A DNA stretch of 64,000 bases from Lumbricus rubellus (GCA_945859605.1 OX243811.1:60487863-60551862), one strand, 5' to 3'. Positions 24,287-35,812 are shown, counted from the first letter of the stretch. Program-made: numbers and translations. Notes: generated by a model not told the origin, from the sequence alone.

Positions 24287-25500
24287 TGCTGCCTTCCTCG
24301 TATTATCTGCAGAGACTGATGCCTTCAAGGTTGAATGATCTGCTTACACAGTTACACACCATGTAACGATATGGCGTAGAGTAATAGAATGCAACTTTAA
24401 CAGTTAATGGCCTAATAAGGTTGGGAAGTAGCTGATCTTTACCTCTTTAATTATAGCTTGTGACTTTGCTATTGAAATAGATAGATAGGCATCATAGGCC
24501 TACCTTAGTGGGCCGCTATTATTATATAAATAGGCCTACTTGACTAAGAAATGCTAATTCAGTAAGGTCATAGGCCTACCTGCAAAACTAGTTCCATGTT
24601 CATCAACAAATTTATCGTGCACATGTGTAATTTCTTCAAAAATTTTGCAAATTTGGTGTAGGCCTACCGTGTTGAACAATAATTACTGGCAGTGAATGTG
24701 TACAGGCAGAAAACAGATTATCGTGATCTTCTATGCGTAGGCTATGTTGCCCATTTTCGTTATTCCATTTAATTTAGGCAAACATTGAAACATTATTTAG
24801 AATGCTAGCAAGATCCTAATAATTTTTTATTCTATCGCATAGGCCCTATGTCTTTTAGCAAACTTGGTGTTGACCAATAGAGTCTAATTGTCGCGTTTTA
24901 ACTGGCAGAGGATGTGTGCAGACAGAAAAACGTGGCATTTGATATCTTCAAGGTCTTCGCAACTTGCCAATCATCTTTTCTTTGTTACACTTTAGTATTT
25001 CTAAAAAAACTAATTTAACTTAGACCCATTTGTCTCCAAGCAATTGAGATCTAAATCAATTTCAGAATCAAGCGTTGTTGTTCTGAACCTCACCAATTTA
25101 GCTAAAACTAAATTCGTCTAGTTTGACATTAAAACTCACAAAAGAAATAATAAGCTTAGAGAAACAAAACTTCTAAAATTATCATTATTCTCTCTGTGCA
25201 AAATCAAACCTCGAAACAGTGTTTTCTTCACGATGCAACCTGCTTGATCACTCTGAACGACATCGAACGCTAGAGAGAATCAGTTTGAATATCGTGTTGT
25301 TCAACAAAGACTATTTGGCTTATGCATTTTCATGTATGGGCCTATTAGTATTTAGGCCTCTGCAATATAAAATTAAGCCTTCAGTTCGGTGGAAACATGA
25401 TAGCCTACCTAGCATTCGTTTCTTCTTACTTAGTCATTAGTTCGGGCATTTGAACATGAACGTTTTCTTGAGAGATCTGCTTGAGCAATTTATGTATAAT
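24287..25500. other. Non-coding, upstream of gene B
   Basis: The gene B promoter region should begin here. No gene or clear core promoter recognised; AT-rich with many aggcctac words. Confidence 0.4.
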
Positions 25501-25729
25501 CAGTGGCGTAGCTAGCTTTTCATGGGCCCGTGTGCAGAGCTCCCGCATGGGCCTCTGTTTCGCCTTGAAATGCTGGTAGGCCTATAGTTTCGTGCTTGCA
25601 ATCAAAATCGCCAAAACTAATCAATAGCGTTTGCTATTAGGTCTTAGGACTACACATACAATACTACTCACTCACAGAATAAGCATGAATGCTGTACAAA
25701 TATGACAGATAAATTAAGTGTCTTAACTG

Positions 25730-27172
25730 TGAAGCGTTCTATAAGGCTGCTACAATTTAACGTCCTTTTAGGCCGCTCGGCGTACTTACTTATTAATTTG
25801 CGGCCTTGCTAAATTTGCGACCGGCCTCCGGATTTAGCCGCTTTAGAACTGGGCTCCGGTGCAGTACTTCGCTGCAACAGAGAGTGTCGCATTGCGACAC
25901 TCTATTTTTAGATTCTGCCGACGTGTAAGTCGCTGATTGGTCGACGCGGCCCACGTGACCGCCGCAACCGCCGAAAAGCTTAGTCGTCTCCAGGTTTTCA
26001 TCAGGGTAGGAAGTCGGCTCGTGAAGACAAGAATTTGTGCAGTTTTTGGGCCTGAAATTGCTAGTTTGTGTGGCTGAGTGCCTGATTTCTTGAATAAGAA
26101 GATATCGATGACGGAGCAACGGGTTTTGGCACCGTTTGCGACTGGTTCTTTGTGAATCTTTGATGACATATATGCAATTTCGGCAAGAAGTGACCTGTTC
26201 TTCTTTACATATTCGACTTTCGACTCTGACTAAAAATTGCACGGAAGGGCAGGAAAGTATCAAATAGTTTAATTGCTCCATAACAGAATCCGAAACCAAT
26301 TAGAGTTAATTAATTGAAACTAAAGATAATATTCGATAACTGATGATAAGAATTGGAATTTATGTTGATGTGGAATAACGGTCGATACGAATGGAACCGG
26401 AATGTAATTGATTATCATAGTGTTAATAATCGAGCGTGGTTACTAGAAACAAGGTTACGCACGCCTGTTGATTATCTGCTTTAATTCCGCTAGAGTTAAA
26501 AGACACTGAACACTTAATAAAGATCATTATTTAGGCCCAGTCACGTATGTTAATTGTTAACCCTGTTTGTCAGTTATAATCAGTTGAATTGTTTAATTAA
26601 ATATATCAAATCAAACGTTAATAAATCATTGAATCATGGAAACTTCTATAAGGTCTGAGGATGACTCTGATGAGGATTTAGAGGAATACTTAACCAAGGA
26701 GAAGAAGGGAGGAACCCCTGACAGACCAGAGGAAGGTGAGGTAATGCAGGAAAAGAGAAGGGAAGGGTTGATCGCACTTAAGGATGGGGGATTTAAACAA
26801 TCTGTTGAAGGGGAGTTGAACCCTGATGGGCTTCCGTTAGGGGAAGCCGTCGTCCTCAGACCGAGGACCGCAGACATATGTCGCCACTCGACCGAAGCCA
26901 TTCCTGGTACCAATGAGAGACATCCCCGTCCTGAGGTGGAAGACCCAACCCTAATCTATAACATTACCACAAGTAAAGCGTTGACTGCCATGGATCTTAC
27001 CTACTTAGATGGACCTGTAGAGCTACCTGACGACAGAGAACCCCTTCAACAGTGCGGCGCCTCATTTGAATTTCCAGGGCGGGCACCTACCACTTGGGAG
27101 GCTGAAGAGCAATACCAAGGGTGGGACCCCCGGTCACGTGGTTTTCTTTCGAGGAGGGGGCTGGCCGTTACA
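25730..27172 (+). repeat. 5' LTR
   Basis: Begins TGAAGCGTTCTATAAGG and ends GGCCGTTACA. It contains the first 537 nt of an ORF (26636 onward). It differs from the 3' LTR by a few substitutions and by lacking 4 bp after ccattcctg. Confidence 0.93.
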
Positions 27173-27475
27173 ATTGGTACCAGAGCTAGTGGGGATTTGA
27201 AATTAAGGTCAGATACAGAGGTTCAGGTCCAATCTAGTGCAGATACAATTGGCACCAGACTAAGTGGGGTAAAAGTAAGCTCAAGTACATTTGGTCCTAG
27301 ACTAAGTGAGGTTTTGGAACTAGGTTCAAATACAGCTAACGCTCGGGGCCAACTTAGTCAAGATACAAGGGCCAGAAAAGAACCCGAAATGGTTAGGAAT
27401 GAAACTGTCTATCATAGAGATTTAAATACGATTTATGAAAGTTTTGACTATGAGTCGTATATGCGCAAGAAATAA
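26636..27475 (+). CDS. ORF starting in the 5' LTR and crossing the primer-binding site
   Basis: A 279-aa frame with an acidic, Lys/Glu-rich start (METSIRSEDDSDEDLEEYLT) that I do not recognise. The first 179 codons lie in the LTR; the rest read through the primer-binding site into the interior. The tail carries three related segments (TIGTRASG, TIGTRLSG, FGPRLSE) whose DNA repeats the ttggtaccaga-like primer-site sequence. The 3' LTR copy is broken by a 4-bp insertion. It may be an accessory protein, an N-terminal Gag part, or a fortuitous frame. Function unknown. Confidence 0.5.
   Translation: METSIRSEDDSDEDLEEYLTKEKKGGTPDRPEEGEVMQEKRREGLIALKDGGFKQSVEGELNPDGLPLGEAVVLRPRTADICRHSTEAIPGTNERHPRPEVEDPTLIYNITTSKALTAMDLTYLDGPVELPDDREPLQQCGASFEFPGRAPTTWEAEEQYQGWDPRSRGFLSRRGLAVTIGTRASGDLKLRSDTEVQVQSSADTIGTRLSGVKVSSSTFGPRLSEVLELGSNTANARGQLSQDTRARKEPEMVRNETVYHRDLNTIYESFDYESYMRKK
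27174..27187 (+). promoter_or_regulatory. Putative primer-binding site
   Basis: TTGGTACCAGAGC starts one base after the LTR end and fits the TGG-initial pattern of sites complementary to tRNA 3' ends. It is close to, but not identical with, the initiator-Met type TGGTAGCAGAGG. A similar ttggcaccagactaagt occurs about 70 bp downstream. Confidence 0.65.
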
Positions 27476-27675
27476 AACCGGTTAAATAGAGATATAACCG
27501 AACAATTGAAATGCAATAGTGAAGACTCAGAAGTAACTGACATGCGGCATCTGCATCGATTTGTGCTCGATTCAAATGCGATTGCTATAGGGCAAGACTG
27601 TTTGAAAGCATGTACTAACTCACGACTGTTAGTTTCAGATAATGGGATCCATCATCGCTGAGGGCAAATCATCTG

Positions 27676-29016
27676 GTGCTTCGAGGTGCACATCCCAGTC
27701 AGACAACGACAACCATCTCGTGGGCTGCCACCTTTTCCCCGTCGTCGCTCAACGTCATGGCTTCCGAAAAACCTTTCCTGCCCTCTGGCGTCGCCCCACG
27801 AATGTCTACGCTCACCCTTTCTTCCGGTCAGCCGCTCATGTCGACACCGAACCTGTCGTCGGAAACCCACGTGACAAAAAGCTGCGAATATCTACGGTGG
27901 AAGGCAAGTCAATCTTCGTACATGCCTTACACGCCATATCAGCATCTGGTCGCTGATCCAGCCGCTCATGATGAACAGATTTCAATGCTGAATAAATCTG
28001 TGCAATCGTCGGCGACACAAACAGTTCCGATAAACTCTGTGGTGAAATCGAACAGTGCAACTGCTGTCGGAAGCGAAATCAGATCCGATGAGCATCAGAA
28101 GAATTTCAATCAAGAAGAATTGCTCCAGCTCCTGCTGCAGACACTCAGAGAAACTCCAGAGAATCCATCTACAACTACCGACAACACAGTCCAAGAAATT
28201 GCTAGTGAAAAGAAAGAACCTGCTGGGAAACTACAACCTGAATCTTCAAATTTTCCAGATAGAAGGATGACATCGCAAGTGAAATTGGACCTGCTTCATG
28301 AACAATCTCGACAGTGGCAACCGCCACGAACATTTCAGAAAATGGGAGACAATGGTTCCAGTAATCAACAGTGGAATTGTCGTTCGAACAACCGCTTCCA
28401 GAGGGTCATCCGAAATGATCGCCGTTGCTATGGGTGCGATCAGCTCGGGTACATTTCTCGGGTTGGCTCTGGTCGTTCAGCCAACGCATCGCGGGGTGAA
28501 CAAGAAGAAGAACAAGGACAAAAACCGAGCGGGTTCATAGCCTATCGTGAACCTCGCTCTGGACTGTGCAGAAGAATCGTGGTACCTTGTGACACTCTGG
28601 CTGCATCGGGTGGCGGAAAGGAGAAAAGGAACCTGGAAGGAATTCATCTTCAGGAAGAGGTGGAGAAACAACCGAAGCCTGCGACGCCAGAAACTTCTCC
28701 TCCGACGGAATCTTCGCTCCAAGTCTCTGCTGCCAAGGTGGTAGCCCAGCATCAACAGGATTGGGATGTGCATCCTCCATTCGTCCTCTCCGCTCATCGA
28801 GCCGGCGAGAGCGAAAGCACCGGAGTCACACAGAATCATCAGTCAATTAGTCTAGATTTAGAAGATATGCAGATTGCTGATGTTTTGTTGAATGAAGATG
28901 ATTTTGTGGCTGTACCGATTAAACATGTGCAAACTAATTGTGAATTTGCAAGAAGGTTTATACAGCGCTCGAGTCCCACTAGGAACCACGGGAATGGGCC
29001 CGGGTATAGGCAGTGA
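27676..29016 (+). CDS. Gag-like protein with degenerate zinc knuckle
   Basis: A 446-aa frame in the retrotransposon interior, low in known similarity and rich in Ser, Gln and Glu. Around residues 245-262, RCYGCDQLGYISR resembles a retroviral-type CCHC knuckle (CX2CX4HX4C), but the His is Tyr and the last Cys is missing, so metal binding is probably lost. A leucine-rich segment (ELLQLLLQTLRETP) precedes it. No capsid major homology region was recognised. Its place after the primer site and the knuckle remnant suggest a Gag derivative. Whether it is expressed is unknown. Confidence 0.55.
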   Translation: MLRGAHPSQTTTTISWAATFSPSSLNVMASEKPFLPSGVAPRMSTLTLSSGQPLMSTPNLSSETHVTKSCEYLRWKASQSSYMPYTPYQHLVADPAAHDEQISMLNKSVQSSATQTVPINSVVKSNSATAVGSEIRSDEHQKNFNQEELLQLLLQTLRETPENPSTTTDNTVQEIASEKKEPAGKLQPESSNFPDRRMTSQVKLDLLHEQSRQWQPPRTFQKMGDNGSSNQQWNCRSNNRFQRVIRNDRRCYGCDQLGYISRVGSGRSANASRGEQEEEQGQKPSGFIAYREPRSGLCRRIVVPCDTLAASGGGKEKRNLEGIHLQEEVEKQPKPATPETSPPTESSLQVSAAKVVAQHQQDWDVHPPFVLSAHRAGESESTGVTQNHQSISLDLEDMQIADVLLNEDDFVAVPIKHVQTNCEFARRFIQRSSPTRNHGNGPGYRQ

Positions 29017-29534
29017 TGTGAAGTAATGTGATGGGTTGTAGATTAGGTTAAGTGCTTGTGTTTTTATTTATTTTCTTTTCTGTGTCTGAATTTTTATGTA
29101 GCGCTCACATTAGTGGTTATTGATGATACACTGTGGTTCAGTATGGTTATGTTTATTGTTATTGACACTCGTAGTTTTATGGCATAGTGTTTTGTTGTTG
29201 TTGCCACAGAAAGAAAGGCAACTGTTTCTATGTACTTTAAAGTTGAATGTGCATAATCATAACAGCAAGTAGAGTATAATGCAGCATGTTGAAACATGAG
29301 TAGCTTGAGTTCCGTAGCAGTTGGTGAAAGCAGTCTCTGGTTGTTGACTAGTGAGTTGTATTGGTTGGATGTGTGAAAGGAATTAGTATGTCTGTGTGAT
29401 GTGTAAGCTCCGAGTAGTCTGTGAGTAAGATAGATTGTAGACTTGTGAGTAGTCTAATGTCTCTGCAGTCAGTTTAGATTATATGAGAGGTGAGACAGGT
29501 GACCTGTTGTGTAGAGTAGTGAGGTCTGCTCTGT

Positions 29535-30592
29535 TGTGCTCCGTCTTGTAAGGTAGACGTGGAGAGGTCGTTTCATAGGTCAGAGAGAAACCCGTTAGTT
29601 TCTTGGGTATGTTTTACTAAACAGTAAATCCCTTTGTTTAACTTATCTCGGGTGGTCTGCTCTGTTGTACTCCGTCCTGTAAGGTGGACGTGGAGATAAG
29701 CATTAAAGCCTTTGCTTAGTAGTCTCAGCCTTCGTGTAATGTGCTCTGTGTGTGATGATGTGCTAACTGCCCATGGTTATGAATGCTCAGAAAGGAGTTT
29801 GTTGCAATCGTTGGTGGTTGTATGTGGTATCTGAAAGGGTGTGTAAGTGAAATACAGCATTATTTGAAAGTGTTGTCGATTTCTAGCCCTGAGTAATATT
29901 TGAGCAGTAGTTTAGTCTGACTGGTTAGGAGAAAGATTTGGTGATGCTGTGTGTAAGCGAATTGTTAGAGTGATGGGATAAGCGTTTGCTTTGACATTTA
30001 AGGTGTCTCGTGCTGTAGTTCTTGATATGCTTTGATCTGCTGGAATGAATAATGATAATATAGTAAGATAATATCGCATAATGGCGATCGGTTTAGGCTT
30101 TGGCGAGAAGCCTGGTTTGAGTTCCTTTGGATGAAAACAAATACATATGAATTTTTGTTTCTAGATTTGATCTAGGTTAGATCATGGGGGTAGGTAAGAT
30201 TGTTTACTTGTCGTTTTACTTGCATTGTTTTCTTTGTTGCCACGAAGAAGGGCAAGATTGCTGTGCTTGTTTGTAGTATAGAAGATGTGATTGCATAACC
30301 ATGATTAATTGTATAATCTATGATGAGATTATTTGCATTTTGAATTCTATACGGTTAGTGAAGGCAGGGTTCGGATGTAGAATAGTGGGTTGTAATTGTC
30401 CAGACAGCGTTACGGGTCTATTCTATTATATTCCGTCCTGTAAGGTGGACGTAGAAAGTCTTTTGCATAAGTCAGGGAGAAATCCGTACTAGCTTCTTGG
30501 GTATGTTTCCCTGAATAGTAAATCCTTTGTTTGCTAGTTCCGGAAGGTCTGCTCTGTTATGCTCCGTCTTGTAAGGTAGACGTCGACAGACT
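29535..30592 (+). ncRNA. Four-copy RNA hairpin motif in the LTR element
   Basis: Loop TGTAAGGT is constant at about 29547, 29679, 30439 and 30570. The stem is GTCT/AGAC in copies 1 and 4 and GTCC/GGAC in copies 2 and 3, a compensatory pair change. An outer CTCC/GGAG helix is intact in copies 1 and 2 and partly kept in 3 (TTCC/AGAA). Conserved flanks (ggtctgctctgtt before; tcttgggtatg and cagtaaa..cctttg after) mark a module of about 130 nt. A role in packaging, translation or dimerisation is only a guess. Confidence 0.6.
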
Positions 30593-31283
30593 ATACACAG
30601 GTCAAGGAGAAATCCGTCCTAGTGTGGCTTGGGTATGCTTCACTAAGCAGTAAAGCCTTTGCTTAATAGTTCAGCCCTAGTAACGTGTAAGGTGGGTAAT
30701 GAAGTGTTGACTGCCCATCGCTGATAGCGATTGTATGTTGAGCTAAGGAACAGAGTTTTCCCAGAAATCTCTTTGGTTACCGGTGAGGATAGAATTAAAA
30801 GCAATACAGTCTTCTTTTATTGTGTAATGTGCATTTGATTCATAGTATTGGTAACCTGTTAAATTGAATTGTAACATGCTGATTTGTTAGCATAATCGTT
30901 TAGTAAGGATTGGTGCCGGAGCAGGGAATATTGTGTTTGGAAGATATTTATTAATCCTAGTAAGTCGCTCCGAGCAATTGAAGGATTAGGAATGAGGATT
31001 ATAATTTGTGTTAACTGTAAACTTGATTCAGCGCAGAGATTCTTTGTGATAACCTTAAATTGCTGATGTCAGTTTCTTGATGGTTATAAGTTTAGACTTG
31101 GTAATTCTTTTTGGGGCATGAACCCTTTTTCACCTAAGCGTACCGGGGCTGTCGGTACAATGTGTATCAATTGAGGATCTTGTTCTTACGTAGTACCGTA
31201 GTAAATTAGTTAAGGTTGCTTACTTATATTGTTTGGTTTCGGATCCTATTCTGGAAATTTTCCATTAAGGTGGAAAATTGGAT

Positions 31284-31296
31284 TAAGTGGGGGGTG
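31284..31296 (+). promoter_or_regulatory. Putative polypurine tract
   Basis: aagtggggggtg lies directly upstream of the 3' LTR start, the usual place of the plus-strand primer. Confidence 0.65.
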
Positions 31297-32743
31297 TGTA
31301 GCGTTCTATAAGGCCGCTACAATTTAACGTCCTTTTAGGCCGCTCGGCGTACTTACTTATTAATTTGCGGCCTTGCTAAATTTGCGACCGGCCTCCGGAT
31401 TTAGCCGCTTTAGAACTGGGCTCCGGTGCAGTACTTCGCTGCAACAGAGAGTGTCGCATTGCGACACTCTATTTTTAGATTCTGCCGACGTGTAAGTCGC
31501 TGATTGGTCGACGCGGCCCACGTGACCGCCGCAACCGCCGAAAAGCGCAGTCGTCTCCAGGTTTTCATCAGGGTAGGAAGTCGGCTCGTGAAGACAAGAA
31601 TTTGTGCAGTTTTTGGGCCTGAAATTGCTAGTTTGTGTGGCTGAGTGCCTGATTTCTTGAATAAGAAGATATCGATGACGGAGCAACGGGTTTTGGCACC
31701 GTTTGCGACTGGTTCTTTGTGAATCTTTGATGACATATATGCAATTTCGGCAAGAAGTGACCTGTTCTTCTTTACATATTCGACTTTCGACTCTGACTAA
31801 AAATTGCACGGAAGGGCAGGAAAGTATCAAATAGTTTAATTGCTCCATAACAGAATCCGAAACCAATTAGAGTTAATTAATTGAAACTAAAGATAATATT
31901 CGATAACTGATGATAAGAATTGGAATTTATGTTGATGTGGAATAACGGTCGATACGAATGGAACCGGAATGTAATTGATTATCATAGTGTTAATAATCGA
32001 GCGTGGTTACTAGAAACAAGGTTACGCACGCCTGTTGATTATCTGCTTTAATTCCGCTAGAGTTAAAAGACACTGAACACTTAATAAAGATCATTATTTA
32101 GGCCCAGTCACGTATGTTAATTGTTAACCCTGTTTGTCAGTTATAATCAGTTGAATTGTTTAATTAAATATATCAAATCAAACGTTAATAAATCATTGAA
32201 TCATGGAAACTTCTATAAGGTCTGAGGATGACTCTGATGAGGATTTAGAGGAATACTTAACCAAGGAGAAGAAGGGAGGAACCCCTGACAGACCAGAGGA
32301 AGGTGAGGTAATGCAGGAAAAGAGAAGGGAAGGGTTGATCGCACTTAAGGATGGGGGATTTAAACAATCTGTTGAAGGGGAGTTGAACCCTGATGGGCTT
32401 CCGTTAGGGGAAGCCGTCGTCCTCAGACCGAGGACCGCAGACATATGTCGCCACTCGACCGAAGCCATTCCTGCATGGTACCAATGAGAGACATCCCCGT
32501 CCTGAGGTGGAAGACCCAACCCTAATCTATAACATAACCACAAGTAAAGCGTTGACTGCCATGGATCTTACCTACTTAGATGGACCTGTAGAGCTACCTG
32601 ACGACAGAGAACCCCTTCAACAGTGCGGCGCCTCATTTGAATTTCCAGGGCGGGCACCTACCACTTGGGAGGCTGAAGAGCAATACCAAGGGTGGGACCC
32701 CCGGTCACGTGGTTTTCTTTCGAGGAGGGGGCAGGCCGTTACA
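31297..32743 (+). repeat. 3' LTR
   Basis: Begins TGTAGCGTTCTATAAGG and ends GGCCGTTACA, followed by the target duplication ACTG. It is 4 bp longer than the 5' LTR because of catg-type extra bases near 32474. Confidence 0.93.
32203..32487 (+). pseudogene. Broken 3'-LTR copy of the LTR-borne ORF
   Basis: Identical in frame to the first part of the ORF at 26636 until a 4-bp insertion after ccattcctg causes a frameshift and a TGA at 32485. The remaining codons persist out of frame from 32507. It cannot make the long product. Confidence 0.8.
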
Positions 32744-33675
32744 ACTGCAGTGATTTCTCAGTCGAATTTAAAATCTATCATGTTGCAGACTTGTCCACTT
32801 GTTATTAGTAGGACTAGGCCTACTAATAGGCCTATTTAAACAATGCCATGACATAATAGCTTTTTCTTCTAGCATTTTGCTCAGCAAAAAATGTCAATCA
32901 TTTATCAATTCTGCATGGTCCATGATTTGCAATTTGCAAACCTAAAACGCCACAATGACCAATTTTTCATAGTATCGGCACCTAACAATAAGTTGAGCAA
33001 TATTTCCTGCAAGTGAAAAAATAAAGGTAAAAACGTGATTCCCTGGGACCCTGCTCTACACGTGCTCAATTTTTTTATCTACTTGGTTTTGAGGTGAGAG
33101 CTGAGAAGAGTTGAGAGCCGCATAAAAACTGTAGAAAAATAACTGGAGTCAGACTCTGATCCACATGGAGTCGGGAGTTGGGTTGGGAAATAAAGGTGAA
33201 AAGAGGACTTAACTAGGCCTATAGATTGATTGCAACAAAGACTAGCGAGGATTGAACCACCTCAAACACCAGCATTGTTTACCCTGATTGAAGAAGATGT
33301 CAGGTCACTACCGTTACCAAACTGTATTAAACCTATTCTTTATCATCATGCACGCACAGTCGCACACTGTAACGTCATCTTACAATTTGAGTCATACATT
33401 TGACCGTCATGATTCGAGACGAAAACTCAGATCATAAGGAGTTCAGTGCAGTTTTTGCTTGCCAACAGAACTGCGGTTGACAGGCGTCAGTAACCCAATG
33501 AGCATTGTAAGTGCAGGGTTCACAAAGACTACATTTGTCACAAAAATAAAGTGAATTACTAATATTAGGCTTTAATTAAATTAAAAATTCAATATTCTCT
33601 GTGGGCCCCTGGAGGTCGTGGGCCCGTGTGCTTTGCACACATTGCACACATGGTAGCTACGCCACTGTGTATAAT

Positions 33676-34794
33676 TAATGTGTAATAGCGTCACTTGGAC
33701 AAGCGAATGAAAGCCGATCAGATACTCAACAAACGAGATCTCTGTCAGTTCTTCTCTTGAGCCGCTTCTATCAGATTCCGTCAGCACTCTTTTCAGTGCA
33801 TTCTATGGTCATGCAGTCTTTCAAGTCTTTTGCACCAGCAACAGCGTCTGTATTGTCTGGAGCCTAGGTCAATGTAGTGTTTTGTTCGAGGTTCCTTGCA
33901 TTGTGTGAATATTTCTTCAACTCTGTGACACGACGTTGAAGTCATTTATCCTGAATCCCGAGCAAGGCCGCGTTAAGTCTGAAGCCGGTCCGGGTACTGT
34001 GATAACCTTGCGGGCCCTCTTTTATCAGTCATCGGTCAACCAAGCACATAATTATGCCATGCATGTTCCCTAATAAGCAAAGCCAATGTATGTGGTGCAT
34101 GTCTGTTTGTTTCCTAAGAAAAGTTTCAGGTTGTAAGTTTAGGCCTATAATGTCGACACTCGACAGTGACAAAAAGAACGAACGACTTCTTAAGTTGTTA
34201 AATAGGTTAGTCATAATTAGGGTACGTGACGTTTTGGCCCCGCAGTTTTGGCGCAACCGTTTTGGCGCCGCCGTTTTCGAGCGACCGTTTTCACCCAGGT
34301 CAAAAAACGACTTTTTGCCCAGTGCATCATAAGGCTAATATTTGAATTAATCCGACTTCTGCCTTGGCATGAATCATTTTTACCAATCTAGCGTCCATTG
34401 GAGCAACAATTTTTTTATAAATCCAACTTCTATTGAGATAGCCGTAACCATAATTTCTCATCAATCCAGCTTCTATTTAATGAAGAATTTGTTACTAATC
34501 CCACTTCTATTTAAGGTAAAATAGTTTTCATTGATTCAAATTTTACTTTACCAAGAAGTTTTTCAGGCAGTTATTATAATTATTGTGTATTTCTACTACT
34601 AAGTAGCCTATAGGCTACTATTACTGTTTTTGTTGGTGGTGCTAACTCTGATGCTGCTACCGCTGCTGCTACTACAACTACTAGGCTACTACAATAACAA
34701 CAACTACTACTACTACTAGGCCCTACTACTACTATCACTACCACCATTATCACTCCCACCACCACCATCACATAATTATCCACATTTGAGGCTT
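33676..34794. other. Non-coding with short degenerate repeats
   Basis: At 34230-34290 gttttggcgc-type words repeat (gttttggcgcaaccgttttg). At 34350-34520 a diverged repeat of about 45-60 bp has the core aatcc.acttctattt. At 34640-34770 there is ctactacta/ccacca simple sequence. No gene seen. Confidence 0.45.
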
Positions 34795-34798
34795 TTAA

Positions 34799-35808
34799 CC
34801 CTCAGATTACCAGAATTTTTTTGATACACTCAGTACCAGTGGGGTCAAAAATGACCCCAACACAATTTTTTCAGTAAATTCTTTGTTTTTTGCTTTTTTT
34901 TATTAATTGCCAAAAACAAATAGTAGTACGGCAATTGGAACATGTTTAGGCTGTTGAAATTTATTAAATTTTTCATAGTTATAGGTATGTTTTAGTGCTC
35001 AAAGTGTTCGAGTGTTCAATGTTGAAAACTAACATAGAAAATATCCTGTCATTGCAGCTACAGTTTGCAGTTCATGCATGTATACTGGGCATGTTCCTTG
35101 CACACATTACATGTACAGGCTGCACAGATTCTGGCCTTTTTATCCTTTCCCCTTGGACAAATGGAACATCGTGCACGTTTCTTCGACAGGGTTGGAGGCG
35201 ACATCTTGATCAGCCGTTGTACTGCATCACCATTGCTGTTCCCTTCCGAGCTGCAGGAGAAAAACTCGTCTTCTGTGCGTTGTCTGCGCATGCCACTCCT
35301 TTCTGTTCTTTCGAATGGTGCCCAGAAGAGTCATTTGTTTCTCAGGGAGTTTTTGAGCAAGTCTGAAACTTGTGAAGAAGTTTTCTGTGGTGACATGTCG
35401 TCCAGAACCAGCCATATTTCGTGTTGGGTGGAGTACAACAGGGTCTCCTTGGTTCCGTTCCATTTCCTGGCCTAAACTGTATATAAATTAGTATCTAATA
35501 CAGATTTTCTTCAGATAATACTATAGAAAGAATTTATAAATTATAATTATGAATTAATTCAAAGAATACCATTGAAAGTATTCAAAAAAGCTATTGGGGT
35601 CAAAAATGACCCCACTGGTACTCAATGCTATAAAAGATTGCCAGCGCCCTCTGGTGATAAAAAAGGGAAATATTATTTGATATTTCGAAAGAGACTATGT
35701 ACATCTTGAAAGTCACAAATTTTAAATAAATTTGCACGAACAGACTTTGCGCAGTGTACAGTCAAAGTTGGCTTGGGGTCATTTTTGACCCCACTGGTAG
35801 TCGCAGGG
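34799..35808 (-). mobile_element. piggyBac-type element, internally deleted
   Basis: Flanked by TTAA (34795-34798, 35809-35812) with ends CCCTCAGATTACCAG and CTGGTAGTCGCAGGG, the piggyBac signature. Subterminal ggggtcaaaaatgacccc palindromes occur near both ends. It retains only the C-terminal transposase part (minus strand), so it is not autonomous. Confidence 0.9.
35058..35475 (-). pseudogene. piggyBac transposase C-terminal fragment, frameshifted
   Basis: Minus-strand frame from 35463 reads GSGRHVTTENFFTSF, LPEKQMTLLGTIRKNRKE, typical of the end of the DDE catalytic core. A second frame (35291-35058) gives the Cys-rich tail RCSICPRGKDKKARICAAC and CKEHAQYTC. A frameshift separates them, and the first two-thirds of the family protein are absent. 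It is a dead copy. Confidence 0.88.
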
Positions 35809-35812
35809 TTAA

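Larger units (their letters stand above)
29017..31296 (+). other. Long non-coding interior of the LTR element
   Basis: 2.3 kb rich in G and T with no ORF of note where pol would normally lie. It holds two related blocks of about 260 bp (roughly 29510-29790 and 30400-30720), each with two hairpin modules. It ends at a purine tract (aagtgggggg) just before the 3' LTR. Confidence 0.75.
25730..32743 (+). mobile_element. Non-autonomous LTR retrotransposon (no pol)
   Basis: Two nearly identical direct repeats of 1443 and 1447 bp begin TG and end CA. The flanks carry a 4-bp duplication ACTG (25726-25729, 32744-32747); a 5-bp reading AACTG is possible if the LTR ends one base earlier. A tRNA-primer-like site follows the 5' LTR and a G-rich polypurine tract precedes the 3' LTR. 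The 4.1-kb interior has a Gag-like ORF but no protease, reverse transcriptase, RNase H or integrase on either strand. About six substitutions and one 4-bp indel separate the LTRs, so the insertion is young. It sits inside a hAT-like element. Confidence 0.93.
25501..33667. mobile_element. hAT-like element interrupted by an LTR retrotransposon
   Basis: The left terminus CAGTGGCGTAGCTAGC (25501) and the right terminus TAGCTACGCCACTG (ending 33667) are inverted. The flanks are a perfect 8-bp direct repeat TGTATAAT (25493-25500 and 33668-33675), the hallmark length of hAT insertions. Removing the LTR element (25730-32743) and one copy of its duplication leaves about 1.15 kb without coding capacity, so the host element was non-autonomous. 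Confidence 0.9.

Noticed and set aside
25793..31866. Minus-strand 168-aa and 108-aa ORFs present in both LTRs
   Set aside because: Their conservation reflects only LTR identity. They resemble no known protein and oppose the element's coding strand.
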